Counted from the first letter of the stretch, positions 1-45,463 are shown. The stretch: 64,000 bases of DNA from Macrotis lagotis (GCF_037893015.1 NC_133666.1:626102310-626166309); one strand, 5' to 3'. Made by a program: numbers and translations. The notes: generated by a model from the letters alone, not told the origin.

Positions 1-439
1 AAACTTCACAAGAAATAATGGGAAATAATTTAAAATAAGATGTAAGGGTAGGTTGAAGGCAAATTGTTAAGAACTTTAAAGCAAGACATTTGTATTTGAT
101 CGGAGAAATAATAGGGACCCAAATCATGTATTGAGCAGAAAGACATAATCAGACCACAGCTTTATGAATATCATTTTGAAAACTTCATAGATGGAGAGTG
201 GATAGAATTGAGACAGGGAGACCAATTAGAAAGCTATTGACTGGCTGAAAGGATTGAGTCTTGGGCTTAAAGAACTGAAGAACTGATTTCCAATCCTGCC
301 TTAGAACCTAACTATAACAACCTAAATAAGTCAGTCACTCCTTGTATGTAGTAGCTGCCAAACACCAGGGATACAAAAAGAGGCAAAAGATATCCCCTGC
401 CCTCAAGTAGCTCACAATATAACAATCTAACAGGGGTGA

Positions 440-1175
440 CTACAAACAAGCTGTTGTTTGTCCTTCATTTTCAAAGACCAGTGCCATCACAATGTTGCTG
501 ATCAGACCAATACGAGTTTGAACAACACTGTCACAGATTGGGGACAAATGGTCTATTAGGACTTTTAGAATAGAATGACTCTGGATTTGTACAGTTTAAG
601 TTTCCTTTGTGCTTCTACAATTCTACGTTGCTCATAGAGTACAACACCTTTTTTGATGTGGGCATACCATGCTATGTATGGTCCTGTGCCGGCATTTACT
701 CTGTTTCAGAGTCACTTTTGATGTTCTTCAGAGATAATCTTGAAAGTATTCATTTACTGCTTCTTCTGACCACTATGTGATCAATATACTATGTGTGAGT
801 TCTCTATAAAACAGTCTTTTGGGTAAGTGTGCTTTTGGCAATGGCATTATTTGGCCAGTCCATCCAGAGTAGCACTATCTGCAATAGAGTTTGAATGCTT
901 GACAGTTAAACTCTAAAGAGGACCTCAGTGTTTGCTACCTTGTCATGCCAGGTAATCTTTAGGATCTTCCATTGAAAATCCTGACATGTCCAGATTTCAT
1001 AAGCATAAAATCTTGTAGTCAACATGGTGGTTTTTTTGTAGGCCTTCAGTTTAGAAGGCAGCCTGATACCTCTGCTCTGGAAGACTTTGGAGCCTTCCAA
1101 AAGCTGAACTACTAGCTTTGGCAATGCAAGCATTGATCTCATTTTCTATGTGGACAGCCCTGGAGGATCACTGGG
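440..1175 (-). mobile_element. Non-L1 LINE fragment, 3' end of reverse transcriptase ORF
   Basis: On the minus strand, 906-1142 reads KLKAYKKTTMLTTRFYAYEI, then WTC, and later ITWHDKVANTEVLFR. This matches the 'KVY-AVVLPTLLYG-ETWT ... WQDKV-NTEVL' block at the C-terminal end of an endonuclease/reverse-transcriptase ORF. The element's 3' tail, read from 480 down to 450, resembles the tail of the copy at 54395-55310. It is decayed. The clade (RTE-type is suspected) is not settled. Confidence 0.7.
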
Positions 1176-1200
1176 AAGGCATTAGAATTAAGAGTGATGG

Positions 1201-1346
1201 GGGGGCAGCTAGGTGGCGCAGTGGATCGAACACTGGCTTTGGAGTCAGGAGTACCTGAGTTCAAATCCAGCCTCAGACACTTAATAATTTCCTAGCTGTG
1301 TGGCCTTGGGCAAGCCATTTAACCCCATTGCCTTGCAAAAAAAAAT
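1201..1346 (+). mobile_element. WSINE1-like SINE, + strand
   Basis: The full tRNA-like head (aggtggcgcagtgg), box-B-like ttcaaatcc, the middle tgtggccttgggcaagcc and an A-rich tail are present. This serves as the reference description for the copies listed below. Confidence 0.9.
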
Positions 1347-1539
1347 GATTAGGAAAGGCTTCCTGTAAAAGATAAGATTTTAGTTGGGACTTAGAGAAAG
1401 CCAAGGAGAGCAATATGCAGGAATGAGAGAGAGCATTTCAAACCTGGCAGCCCACCAGAGATAGAACATCTTGTTCATGAAACCTCAGAGAAGCCAGCAT
1501 CAAAAAATTAAAGAATATGTGATGAGGAATGAAGGGTAA

Positions 1540-1640
1540 GAAGTCACTTAACCCTGTCAATATCAGTTTCCACATCTGTAAAATTCGAGAACTAATAGCA
1601 CTTATCTCACAGAGTGGTTGTGAAGCTCAAATAAGATCTC
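1540..1640 (+). mobile_element. MIR 3' half, + strand
   Basis: The 'cacttaaccctgt ... cacatctgtaaaat' stretch followed by 'tctcacagagtggttgtgaa' is typical of the MIR core and 3' part. It is diverged. Confidence 0.6.
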
Positions 1641-1962
1641 ATGAGACCTAGTAAGGAACTTTGTTACCCTCTTGTTTTTATTATCATCATCATCATCACC
1701 ATCACAGCAAGTGGTAGTGAATTAGAAAGGGTCATTTGTGAGAGTAGAGATCACTGAAAAGAGATCAAGGAGCAGGCCTGAGAGAAGTCCAGGATAGTTA
1801 GCAGCTAAGAGTTCACTGGTCGTAGTTAAGTGATAGGATCAGAATTGAGATTGCCCAATGTTAAGTGGTGATCAAGAAGTGAGAGGCAACTAGTTCAGGC
1901 AAGGATTTGGGATATGAAAGGGGAGGAGGCATAGGATGATATGTTCATAAGCATCCAGAAAG

Positions 1963-2110
1963 GGGGGTAGCTAGGTGGTGAAGTGGATAGAGGACCAGCC
2001 TTGGAGTCTGGAGGACCTAAATTCAAATCCAACCTCAGACACTAATAATTACCTAGGTGTGTGACCTTGGGCAAGTCACTTAACCTTACCCCCTCCCCAC
2101 CAAAAAAAAA
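1963..2110 (+). mobile_element. WSINE1-like SINE, + strand
   Basis: The copy is complete with the variant head aggtggtgaagtgg. The tail 'cccctccccaccaaaaaaaaa' lacks the usual ttgccttgc, so it may be an older subfamily. Confidence 0.85.
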
Positions 2111-2404
2111 CTTCTAGAAAGGAACCAGTGGACAAGAAGAGAATGAAGAGAAGGAGATTGAGATGGGGAAAAGATTAAGAATGAGTTTCTAAGGGAAATG
2201 GGGAGAGTTGTTATCAAGGATTCATATACAGAAATTGGCCTTCCCCATTTGCTTGGTTCAAAAAAAAGACAGTTCAGAGTGAAGTTGAAGAGATTTGAAT
2301 TGAGGCAAAAAGGAAGCTTAAGACTTAGGGCCTCTTTTTCTATGTAAATTTAAGATGGAGGAGTCTCTGCCAGGGCAAGATTTTAGGTGGGATTGGAAGA
2401 TTTG

Positions 2405-2561
2405 GAATTGATTCTTTTTAAAATTTTAATAGTATTATTTTGTATTACCTGTAAAGATAATTTTCAACATTCAATTTTGTAAAATTTAGAATTCCAAATT
2501 TTCCTCCCTTCTCCTCTCCCCAAGACAGCAAATAATTTGATAATAGGTTATACCATATTTC
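2405..2561 (-). mobile_element. L1 3' end, antisense (part 1)
   Basis: This stretch holds 'ttacctgtaaagataattttcaacattca' and 'ctccccaagacagcaaataat', sequence shared with the L1 3' ends at 19040 and 43492. It stops at a TA where a DNA transposon has inserted and resumes at 3579. Confidence 0.7.
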
Positions 2562-2929
2562 CCCATATATAAGGTGCACCTTAATTTTGGGTCCAAAATT
2601 TGAAAAAAAGTGTATTACATAAAGTTATTGAACTCAAGTTTTATTAATCATGAAATTCAAGGACCTTCTGCTCATACTTTCAAACATCTTTTGGGTGAAT
2701 CTTGGTGTGTGTACATGTGCTTAGTCCATTCTGTTTCATGAACCTGAAGCACCAATGTGTCCTCCTTTGAAATTAATTTCTTTTCCGTTAGTAATCTTGC
2801 CTCATGCTGAACCTTCTTTGTGGACACAGGAATTCCAATTGCCCTTTGCTTTTCAATCCATATCTTCAGTTCCCTCTCTAAATCAGGTCATTTTGCTTAC
2901 TTGCCTCTCAAGGCCTTCTCCTGTGGCCT

Positions 2930-3087
2930 TTTTTTTTTTTAGTTTTTTTTTGCAAGGCAAATGGGGTTAAGTGGATTTCCCAAGGCCACACAGCTAGGTA
3001 ATTATTAAGTGTTTGAGGCCGGATTTGAACTCAGGTACTCCTGACTTCAGGGCTGGTGCTTTATCCACTGCGCCACCTAGCCGCCCC
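2930..3087 (-). mobile_element. WSINE1-like SINE, - strand, inside the DNA transposon
   Basis: This is a full antisense copy from poly(T) to gccacctagccgcccc. A short flanking repeat, ctgtggc, occurs on both sides. Confidence 0.9.
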
Positions 3088-3364
3088 TACTGTGGCATTT
3101 TCAGTAGGGTTTCTTCTTCCCTTAGTCTGGGATTGTTTTCTCAGTTGGAGGAGGACCAAATTTACCTTCAGTAGCATAATTTCCATCCATTTTTGCAAAC
3201 TGGATCATTTTTCACTTGAATTCAGCACCGTCTGAATATCTTTTTCTGAGCCATTTCTGGGCATAACTTTGGCAAAATGCAATCTAGATATACTCTTAAC
3301 CATTGCAGTAAGTACAGACAACAAGTGTGAAAAAGTGAGAAATGCAAGTAAAAAAATCTACAGT

Positions 3365-3512
3365 GGGGGCAGCTAGGTGGTGCAGTTGGACAGAGCACCA
3401 GCCCTGGAGTCAGGAGAACCTGAGTTCAAATTTGGCCTCAGACACTTGATAATTACCTACCTGTGTGACCTTGGGCAAGTCACTTAACCCTACTGCCTTA
3501 CCCCCCCCCCCA
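3365..3512 (+). mobile_element. WSINE1-like SINE with C-rich tail, + strand
   Basis: The copy is complete, but the 3' end reads 'gcctta' followed by about a dozen C instead of the A tail. The target-site duplication is aaatctacag on both sides. Confidence 0.88.
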
Positions 3513-3578
3513 AAATCTACAGCCTCTGTATAAGAGGATCCCAGTTTTTAGACCTCAAGTTTTTCCCAAAAAAGGAAA

Positions 3579-3800
3579 TCTGGTACAATCATGTTAAATA
3601 TATTTCCATATTTGTCATGTTGGGAAAGAAGACTCAAAACAAAAGGGGAAAACCACAAGAAAGGAAAAAATTAAAAAGTGAAACTCTACATGGAATAGAT
3701 ACTTTAAGGAGGGTGACTTATTAGGAAAGGATAAAAGAATTTCCATGTAGTCTTGAGGGTCCATTTGAGAATGAACAACGAATTTGTAGTGGACCAAATA
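3579..3800 (-). mobile_element. L1 3' end, antisense (part 2)
   Basis: This continues the 2405-2561 fragment: 'tacaatcatgttaaatata' and 'aaaaggggaaaaccacaaga' are the next segments of the same L1 3' region. The right border is indistinct. Confidence 0.65.
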
Positions 3801-4186
3801 ATTGGAGTTGCATGATTTCCTTCAGCATTCACTAGTAGTAGGAATGGAGAAGCAGGTAAGAGTATGGAAAGAGATGAGTTCTAATAGCAGCAGGGCAAAG
3901 GATTCAAAGTTAGAGGGCAGTGTAAAGCTTACTCTAGGGTCAAACTTTTAATGAGAGTTAAGACCAGAGCCAGGAATATTTACTAGGAAAGCTGGGAGGA
4001 GTGGTAGAGAGAGAGTTGATCAGAAAAGAGAGAAAGAATGCATTTAGGATGAATGAGATCAAGGGAGAGATGAATGAATTAGAGGATGTGACCTGGAATG
4101 CCATTATTCTTGATCAAGCTGCTTGAACTATGAGCTCAAAGGGATAACTTGCCCTATGACTTTGTTTTCTTCATAAAGTATCTATT

Positions 4187-4342
4187 ATGGGGTAGCTTAG
4201 GTGGTGCAGTGGATAGAGCACTGGCCCTGGAGTCAGGAGGACCTGAGTTTAAATGCGGCCTCAGACCTAGCTGTGTGGCCTTGGGCAAGCCACTTAATTC
4301 CATTTGCCTTGCAAGAACTTAAAAAAGTAAATAAAATTAAAA
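4187..4342 (+). mobile_element. WSINE1-like SINE, + strand
   Basis: It is flanked by the duplication ataaagtatctatta. A short internal deletion removes 'acacttaataattac'. Confidence 0.9.
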
Positions 4343-4747
4343 ATAAAGTATCTATTAGTTCCTTTCAAATTCTCTTGTTGTTCTTCACACATAACACTCC
4401 ATCTCCCATTTCCTTGCTTTTGTATAAACTATTCCACCATACCTGGAATACTTCCTCCTTACCCCCACATTTTTTAAAAAAAAATTAATTTTTTTTCACC
4501 CCCACCTTTTAACATCTACACTCAGGGTCCTCTACAGAGAGAGAATAAGAAAGGAATGTTGTAAATGAGGGATAGGAAACTTGCAGCAAAACTCTGGAGT
4601 CCTGCTTAAAACCACATCAGAATGTAAATAGGAAATGTTTAGCAGAATAAATACAAATACAATACCACATAGATAATGTCAGTTTGTTAGTGTCAATGCT
4701 ATTTCAGTTTGAGTTTTAACAATAGAAGTTTTGGAACAGATATTGTG

Positions 4748-4911
4748 TTTTTGAGGGTTTTGGTTTTTTTTTTTTTTGGTAAGGCAATGGGGTTAAGTGG
4801 CTTGCCCAAGGCCACACAGCTAGGTAATTATTAAGTGTCTGAGATCGGATCTGAACTCAGGTCCTCCTGACTCCAAAGTCAGTGCTCTATCCACAGTGCC
4901 ACCCAGCTGCC
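4748..4911 (-). mobile_element. WSINE1-like SINE, - strand
   Basis: This antisense copy is flanked by the 16-base duplication tggaacagatattgtg, one of the cleanest in the window, which implies a fairly recent insertion. Confidence 0.92.
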
Positions 4912-5262
4912 CTGGAACAGATATTGTGAAGATGTATAGTATTCCCTACCATATTCGTAACTTTGGCAAAGAAGGGAAGATGGTACATTCTCATATCTTT
5001 TCTTTGGGAGTAAACTTGATCATTATAATTTCGTGGCATTTGTGTTAATGTTTTGTCAATCTTTGCATTTTTGCTGTTCTTGTTATGTACGTTTTCTTGG
5101 TTCTGCATAATTCATTTTGTATCTATTCATTCAAGAGCTTGCATGCTTTTCTGAATGTATTCATTATTTTTTACAGCTCAGTAATCTTCTATAACATCCA
5201 TCTATCATAGTTTATTTAGATCCACCAATAGTTGGGCTTCTTTTACCAGTTTTTTACTGTTA
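4912..5262 (-). mobile_element. LINE 3' region, antisense, older
   Basis: It shares 'agtattccctacca ... aaagaagggaaga' and 'cagctcagtaatcttctat' with the fragment at 15085-15545, so both derive from one older LINE 3' end. Confidence 0.55.
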
Positions 5263-5269
5263 CACAACG

Positions 5270-5690
5270 TGCCATAGTGGTTAGGTCATGGGACTTTGAT
5301 TCAGTAAGACCAAGGTTCAAATCTTTTCTCACATACTTAGTGTTTGGTCCTTAGCAAGTCTTTTAGCCTTAGTTTCTCCATCTCTACAAAAATCCCATAT
5401 TAGACCATGCCATTGCAGGACTGTGAAAGATCAAATGAGATAACACAAAGTTCTCAATAGGATATTCTTATTTAAGAAGAGAGATCCAATGTGAGTTTGT
5501 TGATAAGAGGCAAAAGGTAAAATGGAAAGGCCACTGGATACAAGGCCAGGAAACTAGAGTTCAAGTCAGGCTCTGATATTTTCTAGTCATGTGACCTTGG
5601 GCAAATTGCTTAACTTTCAGCCCCAGTTTTCTCAATTGCAAAATGGAACTAATAATTCTTGTTAGTGCCTACTTTGATAAAAGCCTTTGG
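5270..5690 (+). mobile_element. Two MIR copies in tandem, + strand
   Basis: The first (about 5270-5480) has 'gtggttaggtcatgggact'. The second (about 5515-5690) has 'ctagtcatgtgaccttgggc' followed by 'tcaattgcaaaatggaac'. Both are diverged core-SINEs. Confidence 0.6.
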
Positions 5691-5754
5691 GTGCCATCCA
5701 AATATTACCTCCTATTTTAAGAGAATGGATCCCATGGAAGTAGACAGGAACTAG

Positions 5755-5885
5755 GGTTTCTATTAGAGGTGAATAAATGAAAGAAAAATAAAAGCATTTG
5801 TTACGTATTTTCTTTGCACAAAGTGCTATGCTACAAATAGGAACCTAAGATAGTCTGTGCTCTAAGACAGCTTACAACTTAATGG
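5755..5885 (-). mobile_element. L2 3' end, antisense
   Basis: 'aaagcatttgttacgtattt' and 'gtgctatgctacaaatagga' match the reverse complement of the L2 3' terminus. Similar relics occur near 345-440, 26625-26780 and 49985-50115. Confidence 0.5.
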
Positions 5886-6119
5886 CAAGAGATAGCATGT
5901 AAAGAGAATTTCTTCTGCCTATCAGATGGAAAGATACATGGTCCTTAAGGCGCAGCAACCAAGCAAACATGGTTTTTATCAATAAATGTTATCAACAGAT
6001 AAGTGTTGAGATTACTGAAGAGTAACAGGATACATCATGATTCTAGTTTGCTGTTCTTAGGAGGTGAGTTAGAAGGAGAAACTAGGAAAATCCAGGAATA
6101 AAGTTGTCTTTTCCAAATC

Positions 6120-6855
6120 TTGCTTTGTTTCCCAACATATTCCCGACCACCAAACTTATCATTCTTGCCTTGTCCCTTTCTGTCTTCCTCCATATCCTAT
6201 CAGTCACTAAGTCTTAACAGTTCTTCTTTTAACACCTATCTTATCTGTGTTTTTTCTGCCCATCTTTGTAGTCTAGGCATAAAGTAAAAAGTTTCACTTC
6301 ACACTTGGTTAACTTTCCTGTCTTCCCTTATTTTAGTCTTAAATCATTCCAGTTCATCCTAAGAACTGCTGAGTCAAGTCTTTCAGTTCCTCTGTCAATC
6401 TTTGGATTCCCCACTGTTGTGATGCCTCCTTGCCCTTTCCATCTTTATTTCTCACTACTTCCTCAGAATATCTCTTTTGTCAGGAAAGTCAGGCCAATCT
6501 CCTCACAGGTAGAAAGCATGCTACATTCATCCATCATGGTGATAATTTTATTCTTGCTTGTTGAAATGTTCTGTCTCAAAACTCTGCTCAGGTTCTGTCT
6601 CTTCTTAGGAATCCTTTCTTTACTGTACCAGCCCTCCTTGATCTCCCTTTCTCTTGAATTCCTCTATTATAGCCTGGCACTTAGCTATTTAGTGGCATGA
6701 ATTTTTTTGCTATTGTTTATGTGTCTGTTAGTTGTACCTCTCCAGGTGGACTCTGAATTTCCTGGTAACTATATTGTACGTCCTCCCTCAGAGCACCTAG
6801 CATAGGTCTGGGCTCACTGCTCATGAATATTTCATAGATTTTGTTGATTTATTAG
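6120..6855 (+). mobile_element. L2-like LINE 3' part, + strand
   Basis: These T/C-rich 735 bases end 'agagcacctagcataggtct' and show the layout of the L2 3' region. The open frame inside (6305-6700) is a chance result of the pyrimidine-rich strand. Confidence 0.5.
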
Positions 6856-6897
6856 AGAAATGTGATTTGATAAATCTTTTCCTTTTTTCCCTCCTAG

Positions 6898-40225
<33,328 letters not shown>

Positions 40226-41789
40226 CTCTCTCTGGTGGACTTATTCTCTTCACAATATTTATGTCTGGCAGTCTTTTCTGTAACTCCACATTTCTGGTGA
40301 TTTACAAAAACCTTCCCATCCACCCTGCTCCCCAATCCCCAGCCTGCTTTCTCACCATGCTTCCTGAGGTCTTGGACACAAGCTTGGAGGGAGACTCCCT
40401 GCCTGGCCAGGACTGCTAGCCCTGCCTTTGGGGTTGGCTTCTCCAAAGAAGAGGATAGGATCTAGACCAACATTTGTTGAATGAGAATCCTCTCGAGTCT
40501 CCATTTGACCACGCAGGTGACTATTCTGTGTCCAAAGGCAGGGACCTTCAATCCAAAGTCCTGGTCACTTGGGCCTTTCCCTGGGTAGAGAAGCAGCTTC
40601 TTAGGATCACTCCTCACTCTCCAGCCATTGTGTACCTACCAACCTTAGGTGTGGGGAATCATAAGATCAAAGATGTCGACTTCAGAAGTCATGGGGCCCA
40701 GTGGAGCTTCATCTGAGTGTACATTTTCTTAACTTGCTCTAGATTCAACATCCTTTAAGATCCTGCAACCCCATCCAGATATATTAACCCAGGATACTTC
40801 TTCACACTCCACATTGGTGGTGAAAAATGGGACTGTCCTTGGCATGTTCCCTCCATTGCCCCTTTTGTAATAATGGCCAAAGTGGGGCAATGTTTTTTTG
40901 GGACTGCAGAGCTGCTAGAGTAGAAGCAAGGGTAGTGCCAGGCCCTGGGTGTTTGGGTTAGAAAGGATGGCTGTGTGGGTCAGAATGGAGGGGTTTGATT
41001 TAGGCAGGTGGGCGGGGCTAACACCAGCTAAAATCATCCTCTCCTTTCTCAATCACCAGAACAAGTTGTGGGGACAATTCTCTCTGAGGGTTCTCACATA
41101 TTGGCCTTTTCTGAACTGAATCCCCTCACCCCTGTCAAAGTAGCTGAAGTGAAGACCTCAAATGAATCCTAGATTCTAGAACCACAGCTGAGAACCAATC
41201 TAGACCAGCATTTTGTTCTCTCCTCCATCACTCCCCTCACCCCAGTGTTGAGTCACAGCTGGCTTTAGTTTAGGGTCCTTGTTCTTTAGGAAGAAGAGCA
41301 GGAAGGTGACTGTTCTTGTTTATTCAGAGGAGGGTGCCCAGAACAGGGAGGAAAACTTGAAACCAGATCTTCCAAGGATCTGTTGGAGGAAAGTGAGAAT
41401 GTTCATACTAAAGGAGGGCGCAGAAGCAAGGAATCTAAGTGAAGGACTGAAGCAGGAGATCTGGGTTTTGGGCCTGATGGATACCTGTGCCCTATGAATC
41501 AAATGTAGAAAAGTGATAAATGCATGACCTCACAAGGTTGTATAGAATGTACTTGGCTATAAATGTGAACTCTGATCATTTACCATAGTGTCTGGCACAT
41601 AGTAACCACCTACCTCCCTTCTATTGACAATCATTTTTATCCAGTAATTGTCATACCCACTTGAAAAATAGCTGATCCCCCATCCTTTCTCACCCCACAC
41701 ACCCCAAGGTGGGAACCACTAGAACCATCCACAAGGTATACATGGGTTTTCTTTGTTGGCTGATGATGGCACCCTTCACAACACTTTTT

Positions 41790-41928
41790 AAAAGTTTTTA
41801 TTTAAGTCAATGGGGTTAAGTGGCCCAAGGCCACACAGCTAGGTAATTATTGTCTGAGGCTGAGTTTGAACCCAGGTCCTCCTGATTCCAGGGCCAGTGC
41901 TCTATCCACTGCGCCACATAGCGGCCCC
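41790..41928 (-). mobile_element. WSINE1-like SINE, - strand
   Basis: It is flanked by acaacactttt / ccaacactttt. Confidence 0.9.
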
Positions 41929-42098
41929 AACACTTTTGATGTTCACCTCTGATGTTTCTTGATGTGGGGTGTAGCATTATGACTCCCAAACTCTTAAACT
42001 CAGAAGGTAGCCATCTAGTCTAGAAACATCCATCTGGAGATTACTGTTTGGTCACCTGTGCTCAGGGAAAGAAACTTAAGTCGAAAATATTGTCAGGG

Positions 42099-42247
42099 GG
42101 GCAGCTAGGTGGCACAGTAGATAAAGTACAGGCTCTGGAGTCAGGAGTACCCTGAGTTCAAATCTGGTCTCAGACACTTAATAATTACCTAGCTGTGTGG
42201 ACTTGGGCAAGCTACTTAACCCCATTTGCCTTGCAAAAAAACCATAA
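42099..42247 (+). mobile_element. WSINE1-like SINE, + strand
   Basis: It is flanked by the duplication aatattgtcaggg on both sides. Confidence 0.92.
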
Positions 42248-43339
42248 AAAAATATTGTCAGGGAGTTGAAGTATTATCTCCAGGTCACCTAGATAATCAC
42301 ATGTTGTTTGTTTCCATGTACATAAAGTCAACATAGCTGATCCCAGAGAGGAGTTGATTTTGGCTCTGCTTCATCATAGCATTAGAAACCACTACTCTCC
42401 ATTCCCAGCTCAGAGTGAATAGGTTTTTTTTTTTCTGACTCAGTCACCAAGTGGAGAATATAAGGGAGTTAGACTTAGCTCAGTTTCCCCCAAATGTTAG
42501 ATTCTCACAAACTTGCCTTCTGGTAATAATCCTAAGGAAGGTAGCTTCCTCATATTTTTCCCATATCAGCCTTCAAAACTCCTTAAGTCTCTTTCTAAGC
42601 ATCCTCTGGCACATCCTCATCTATATCCTTTTTCAAATATAGCTCCAAACATGACCTCATATGGGTCCATTATTCATTTGGGACAATATACTTCTAGTAA
42701 TGCCAATAAGTATGCAAAGGCAGATTCTTAGTATTGGGATTAGAAGACACTTGAAAGCTTATTTAACAGAAAAGGAAACCAGGTCTTTACACAATGAGGG
42801 AAAATAACCCATTAATGACAAAACTGAAAGTGAATTGTCACCAGCTTAGAAAGGGCCTTAATTGGTAACCCAAGGGAATACCATTCATATTAAAGACTGA
42901 CACAGGCAGTCATACAGAAAGGTCCCCTTTCCAAAGGTCTGCAAGGCCAGATGTGAGAGGTAGTTACAGTATTGTGGTCAATTCTTGGATGAGGTGGGAG
43001 GACTCTTTTGGACTTTAAATTCTCACTGGAGGACATGAACTGAAATCTTTAAATGTCAACAGCCCCCGTTCAGTGGTGCTGGGCACCTATAACTCCTTTT
43101 CAGAGGAACACACAAGGTGTACTCTGGACACAAATAGATGACACAGCCAAGGTTTCTGGATGTACCTCCTGGCCAGGGGTACCATATTAACTCCTCTGGG
43201 GTCTGTTCTGCAGGGTCATGATGGTATTTTAATGCCCTGGTTCTGTTAGTAATGGAGCAAAGCAGATACTGGGACAGATGCTTGGCTGAACTATGAGCTC
43301 TCTGGGCTTGCTTTCCTTTTTTTTGTTTAATTCAATTTT

Positions 43340-43491
43340 TTTTAGGTGTTTTTTTTTTGTAAGCCAAATGGAGTTAAGTGGCTTGCCCAAGGCCACACAG
43401 CTAGGTAATTATTAAGTGGCTTAGACTGGATTTGAACCCAGGTCCTGACTCCAGGGCTGGTGCTTTTTCCACTACGCCACCTAGCTACCCC
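43340..43491 (-). mobile_element. WSINE1-like SINE, - strand
   Basis: It is flanked by aattcaatt on both sides. It marks the left edge of the L1 3' end that follows. Confidence 0.88.
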
Positions 43492-44770
43492 GAAATTCAA
43501 TTAAATTTTCATCTTTTATTTTCCCAATTACATGTAAAGATAATTTCAACACTAATTTTTTGTGAAGTTTTGAGTTCCACATTTTTCTCACTCCATCCCT
43601 TTCCTCCCCTTCACAGAGAACAATCTAAGTTATTCGTGTATAACTATGTTAAATACAGTTCTGTATTAAGCATGTTGAAAAAGAAGAATCAAAACCAAAA
43701 GAGGAAAAACCCAAAAAAAGCAAAAAAGCCCTTTTTAATTTAAAATAGTAAACTTTGGTCTGCATTCAGACTCCATAGTTTATTCTCTGGATGTGGATAT
43801 TTTCCATTATAACTCCTTTAGAATTGTCTTTGATTATTCTGATGCAGAAAAGAGCAATTTCATCATATTTGATCATCATACAGTGTTGCTGTTATTGTGT
43901 GCAATGTTCTGGTTCTGGTCACTTCACTCAGCAAGGATTCATAAAAGTCTCTCCAGGTTGTTCTTACTGAACAATAGTGCCCCCATCACATTCATATACC
44001 ACAATTTGTTCAGCCATTCCCCAATTGATGAGTATCCCCTCAATTTCCAATTCTTTGCCTCTATGAAAAGAGCTGCTATAAATATTTTTGTGCCTGTGGA
44101 TTTTTTACCCTTTCTTATATAATCTCTTTGAGAAACAGACCTAGTAGTGGTATTGCTGGATTGAAGGATATCAACAGTTTTATTGCCCTTTGGCCATAGT
44201 TCCAAATTGCTCTCCAGGTTGGATCAATTCACAATTCTACCAACAATGCATCAGTGTCCCAGTTTTCCCACATCCCCTCCAACAATGATCATCATTTCCC
44301 TTTTTTGTCATATGGGCCAACGTGATAAGTGTGAGGTGATACATCAGAGTTGTTTTAATTTGCATTTTTCTCATCAGTAATGATTTGGAACATTTTTTTC
44401 ATATGACTAGATTAATTTCTTCATCTTTGAATTGCCTTTCTATATCCTTTGAAAATTTATCAATTGGGGAATGACGTACACTTATGTAAAAATTATTTCC
44501 TACCTTGTTGCATTTCTTTTTATCCTAGTTGCATTGGTTTTATTTATGTAAAAGTTTTTTAATGTAATATAATCAAAACTATCCATTTTGCATTTTATGT
44601 TTTGTTTCTCTTCTTTGATGATAAACTCCTCCCTTTCCATACATCTGACTGATGAACTATTCCTTATTCTCCCAACTGGTTGATGATAATCACCTTTTAT
44701 GTCTAAATCTTATACCCTTTTCAGTGTTATCTTGGTATATATGAATGTGAGATACTGGTCCATGCTGTTT
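43492..44770 (-). mobile_element. L1 3' region, antisense, about 1.3 kb
   Basis: This is the best-preserved example of the L1 3' family here. It runs through 'ctgcattcagactccatagt', 'cagccattccccaattgatg', 'ccacatcccctccaacaatg' and 'atcaattggggaatgacgta'. No ORF2 motif is visible; it looks like 3' untranslated sequence with the LINE truncated 5'. Confidence 0.75.
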
Positions 44771-45004
44771 CTGCCATGGGCTCAGGACCAGTTTTTTCTG
44801 TGGGCTTTCTTTACTGGTTCTGCCTCAGATTTCTGAACCCTTTTTTCTACCTGGTTTACCACCTTAGAAAGTCCTCATCAGTCATCTCTCACCTAATACT
44901 TCTCTGTGACCCCTGTGCCCTCCCTTCTTTCCCCTTTTCCCACATCCTCCTCTCTCTTCTCTGTCTCTTCCTGCCTCCCCTTCTTTCCTGACTCAGAATT
45001 CCAG

Positions 45005-45145
45005 TCTCCAAACTAGAAAGGACTTAAGGGGCATCCAATCCAATCTAAAAATGACCAAGAATCACCTCAACATCCCTAACAAAGGACTACTACCTGAAGG
45101 GGAACTCATTTCACCAAAGGCCACATTAAAGTATTGACCTCTTTA
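45005..45145 (-). mobile_element. Ancient CR1/L3-like repeat, left half
   Basis: It reads 'gaaaggacttaaggggcatc' and later 'ctgaaggggaactcatttca'. The same repeat resumes at about 48848 ('tttcccatccactgctccta'), so the SINE and HAL1 in between are insertions. Confidence 0.5.
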
Positions 45146-45289
45146 GGGAGGCTAGTGGATAGAGCACCTGCCCTGGAGTCAGGAGTACCTGAATTCAAAT
45201 CAGGTCTCAGACACTTAATAATTGTTTAGCTGTGTGGCCTTGGGCAAGCCACTTAGCCCCATTGCCTTGCAAAAACCTAAAAAAAAAAT
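45145..45289 (+). mobile_element. WSINE1-like SINE, 5' shortened, + strand
   Basis: It starts at 'ggctagtggatagag', so part of the head is lost. Its target duplication is split: tgacctcttt on the left, and tacctcttt on the far side of the later HAL1 insertion (about 48850). Confidence 0.85.
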
Positions 45290-45463
45290 TTACCTCGGGG
45301 TTGGAGCCAAGATGGCAACAGGAACAGATCCTGCCTTAGGCACTCTCTCATAAAACTCATAAGCTAAGGACTCTAAATTTTCGATAGACAGAACCCACAG
45401 AGGGACCCAGTGAGGCAGTTCTCCCACTCAAGGTAACCTGGAAAAGAGCAGAAAGGCTCTGCT

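Larger units (their letters stand above)
2562..3578. mobile_element. Tc1/mariner-type DNA transposon, decayed, nested in L1
   Basis: The ends are inverted (5' ccatatttcc, 3' ggaaatctgg) and flanked by TA on both sides. The L1 sequence continues across the insertion, from 'aggttata' to 'tacaatcatgtt'. Its left part begins 'ccatatataaggtgcacctt'. TA target and inverted ends point to the Tc1/mariner/pogo superfamily. No intact transposase was recognised. Two SINEs lie inside. Confidence 0.65.
1..6897 (+). other. SMARCA4: SMARCA4 intron upstream of first visible exon
   Basis: No BRG1 peptide was recognised in this stretch, so the preceding exon lies before the window and the intron exceeds 6.9 kb. 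It is filled by LINE, SINE, MIR and DNA-transposon copies listed separately. I saw no independent gene. Confidence 0.75.
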
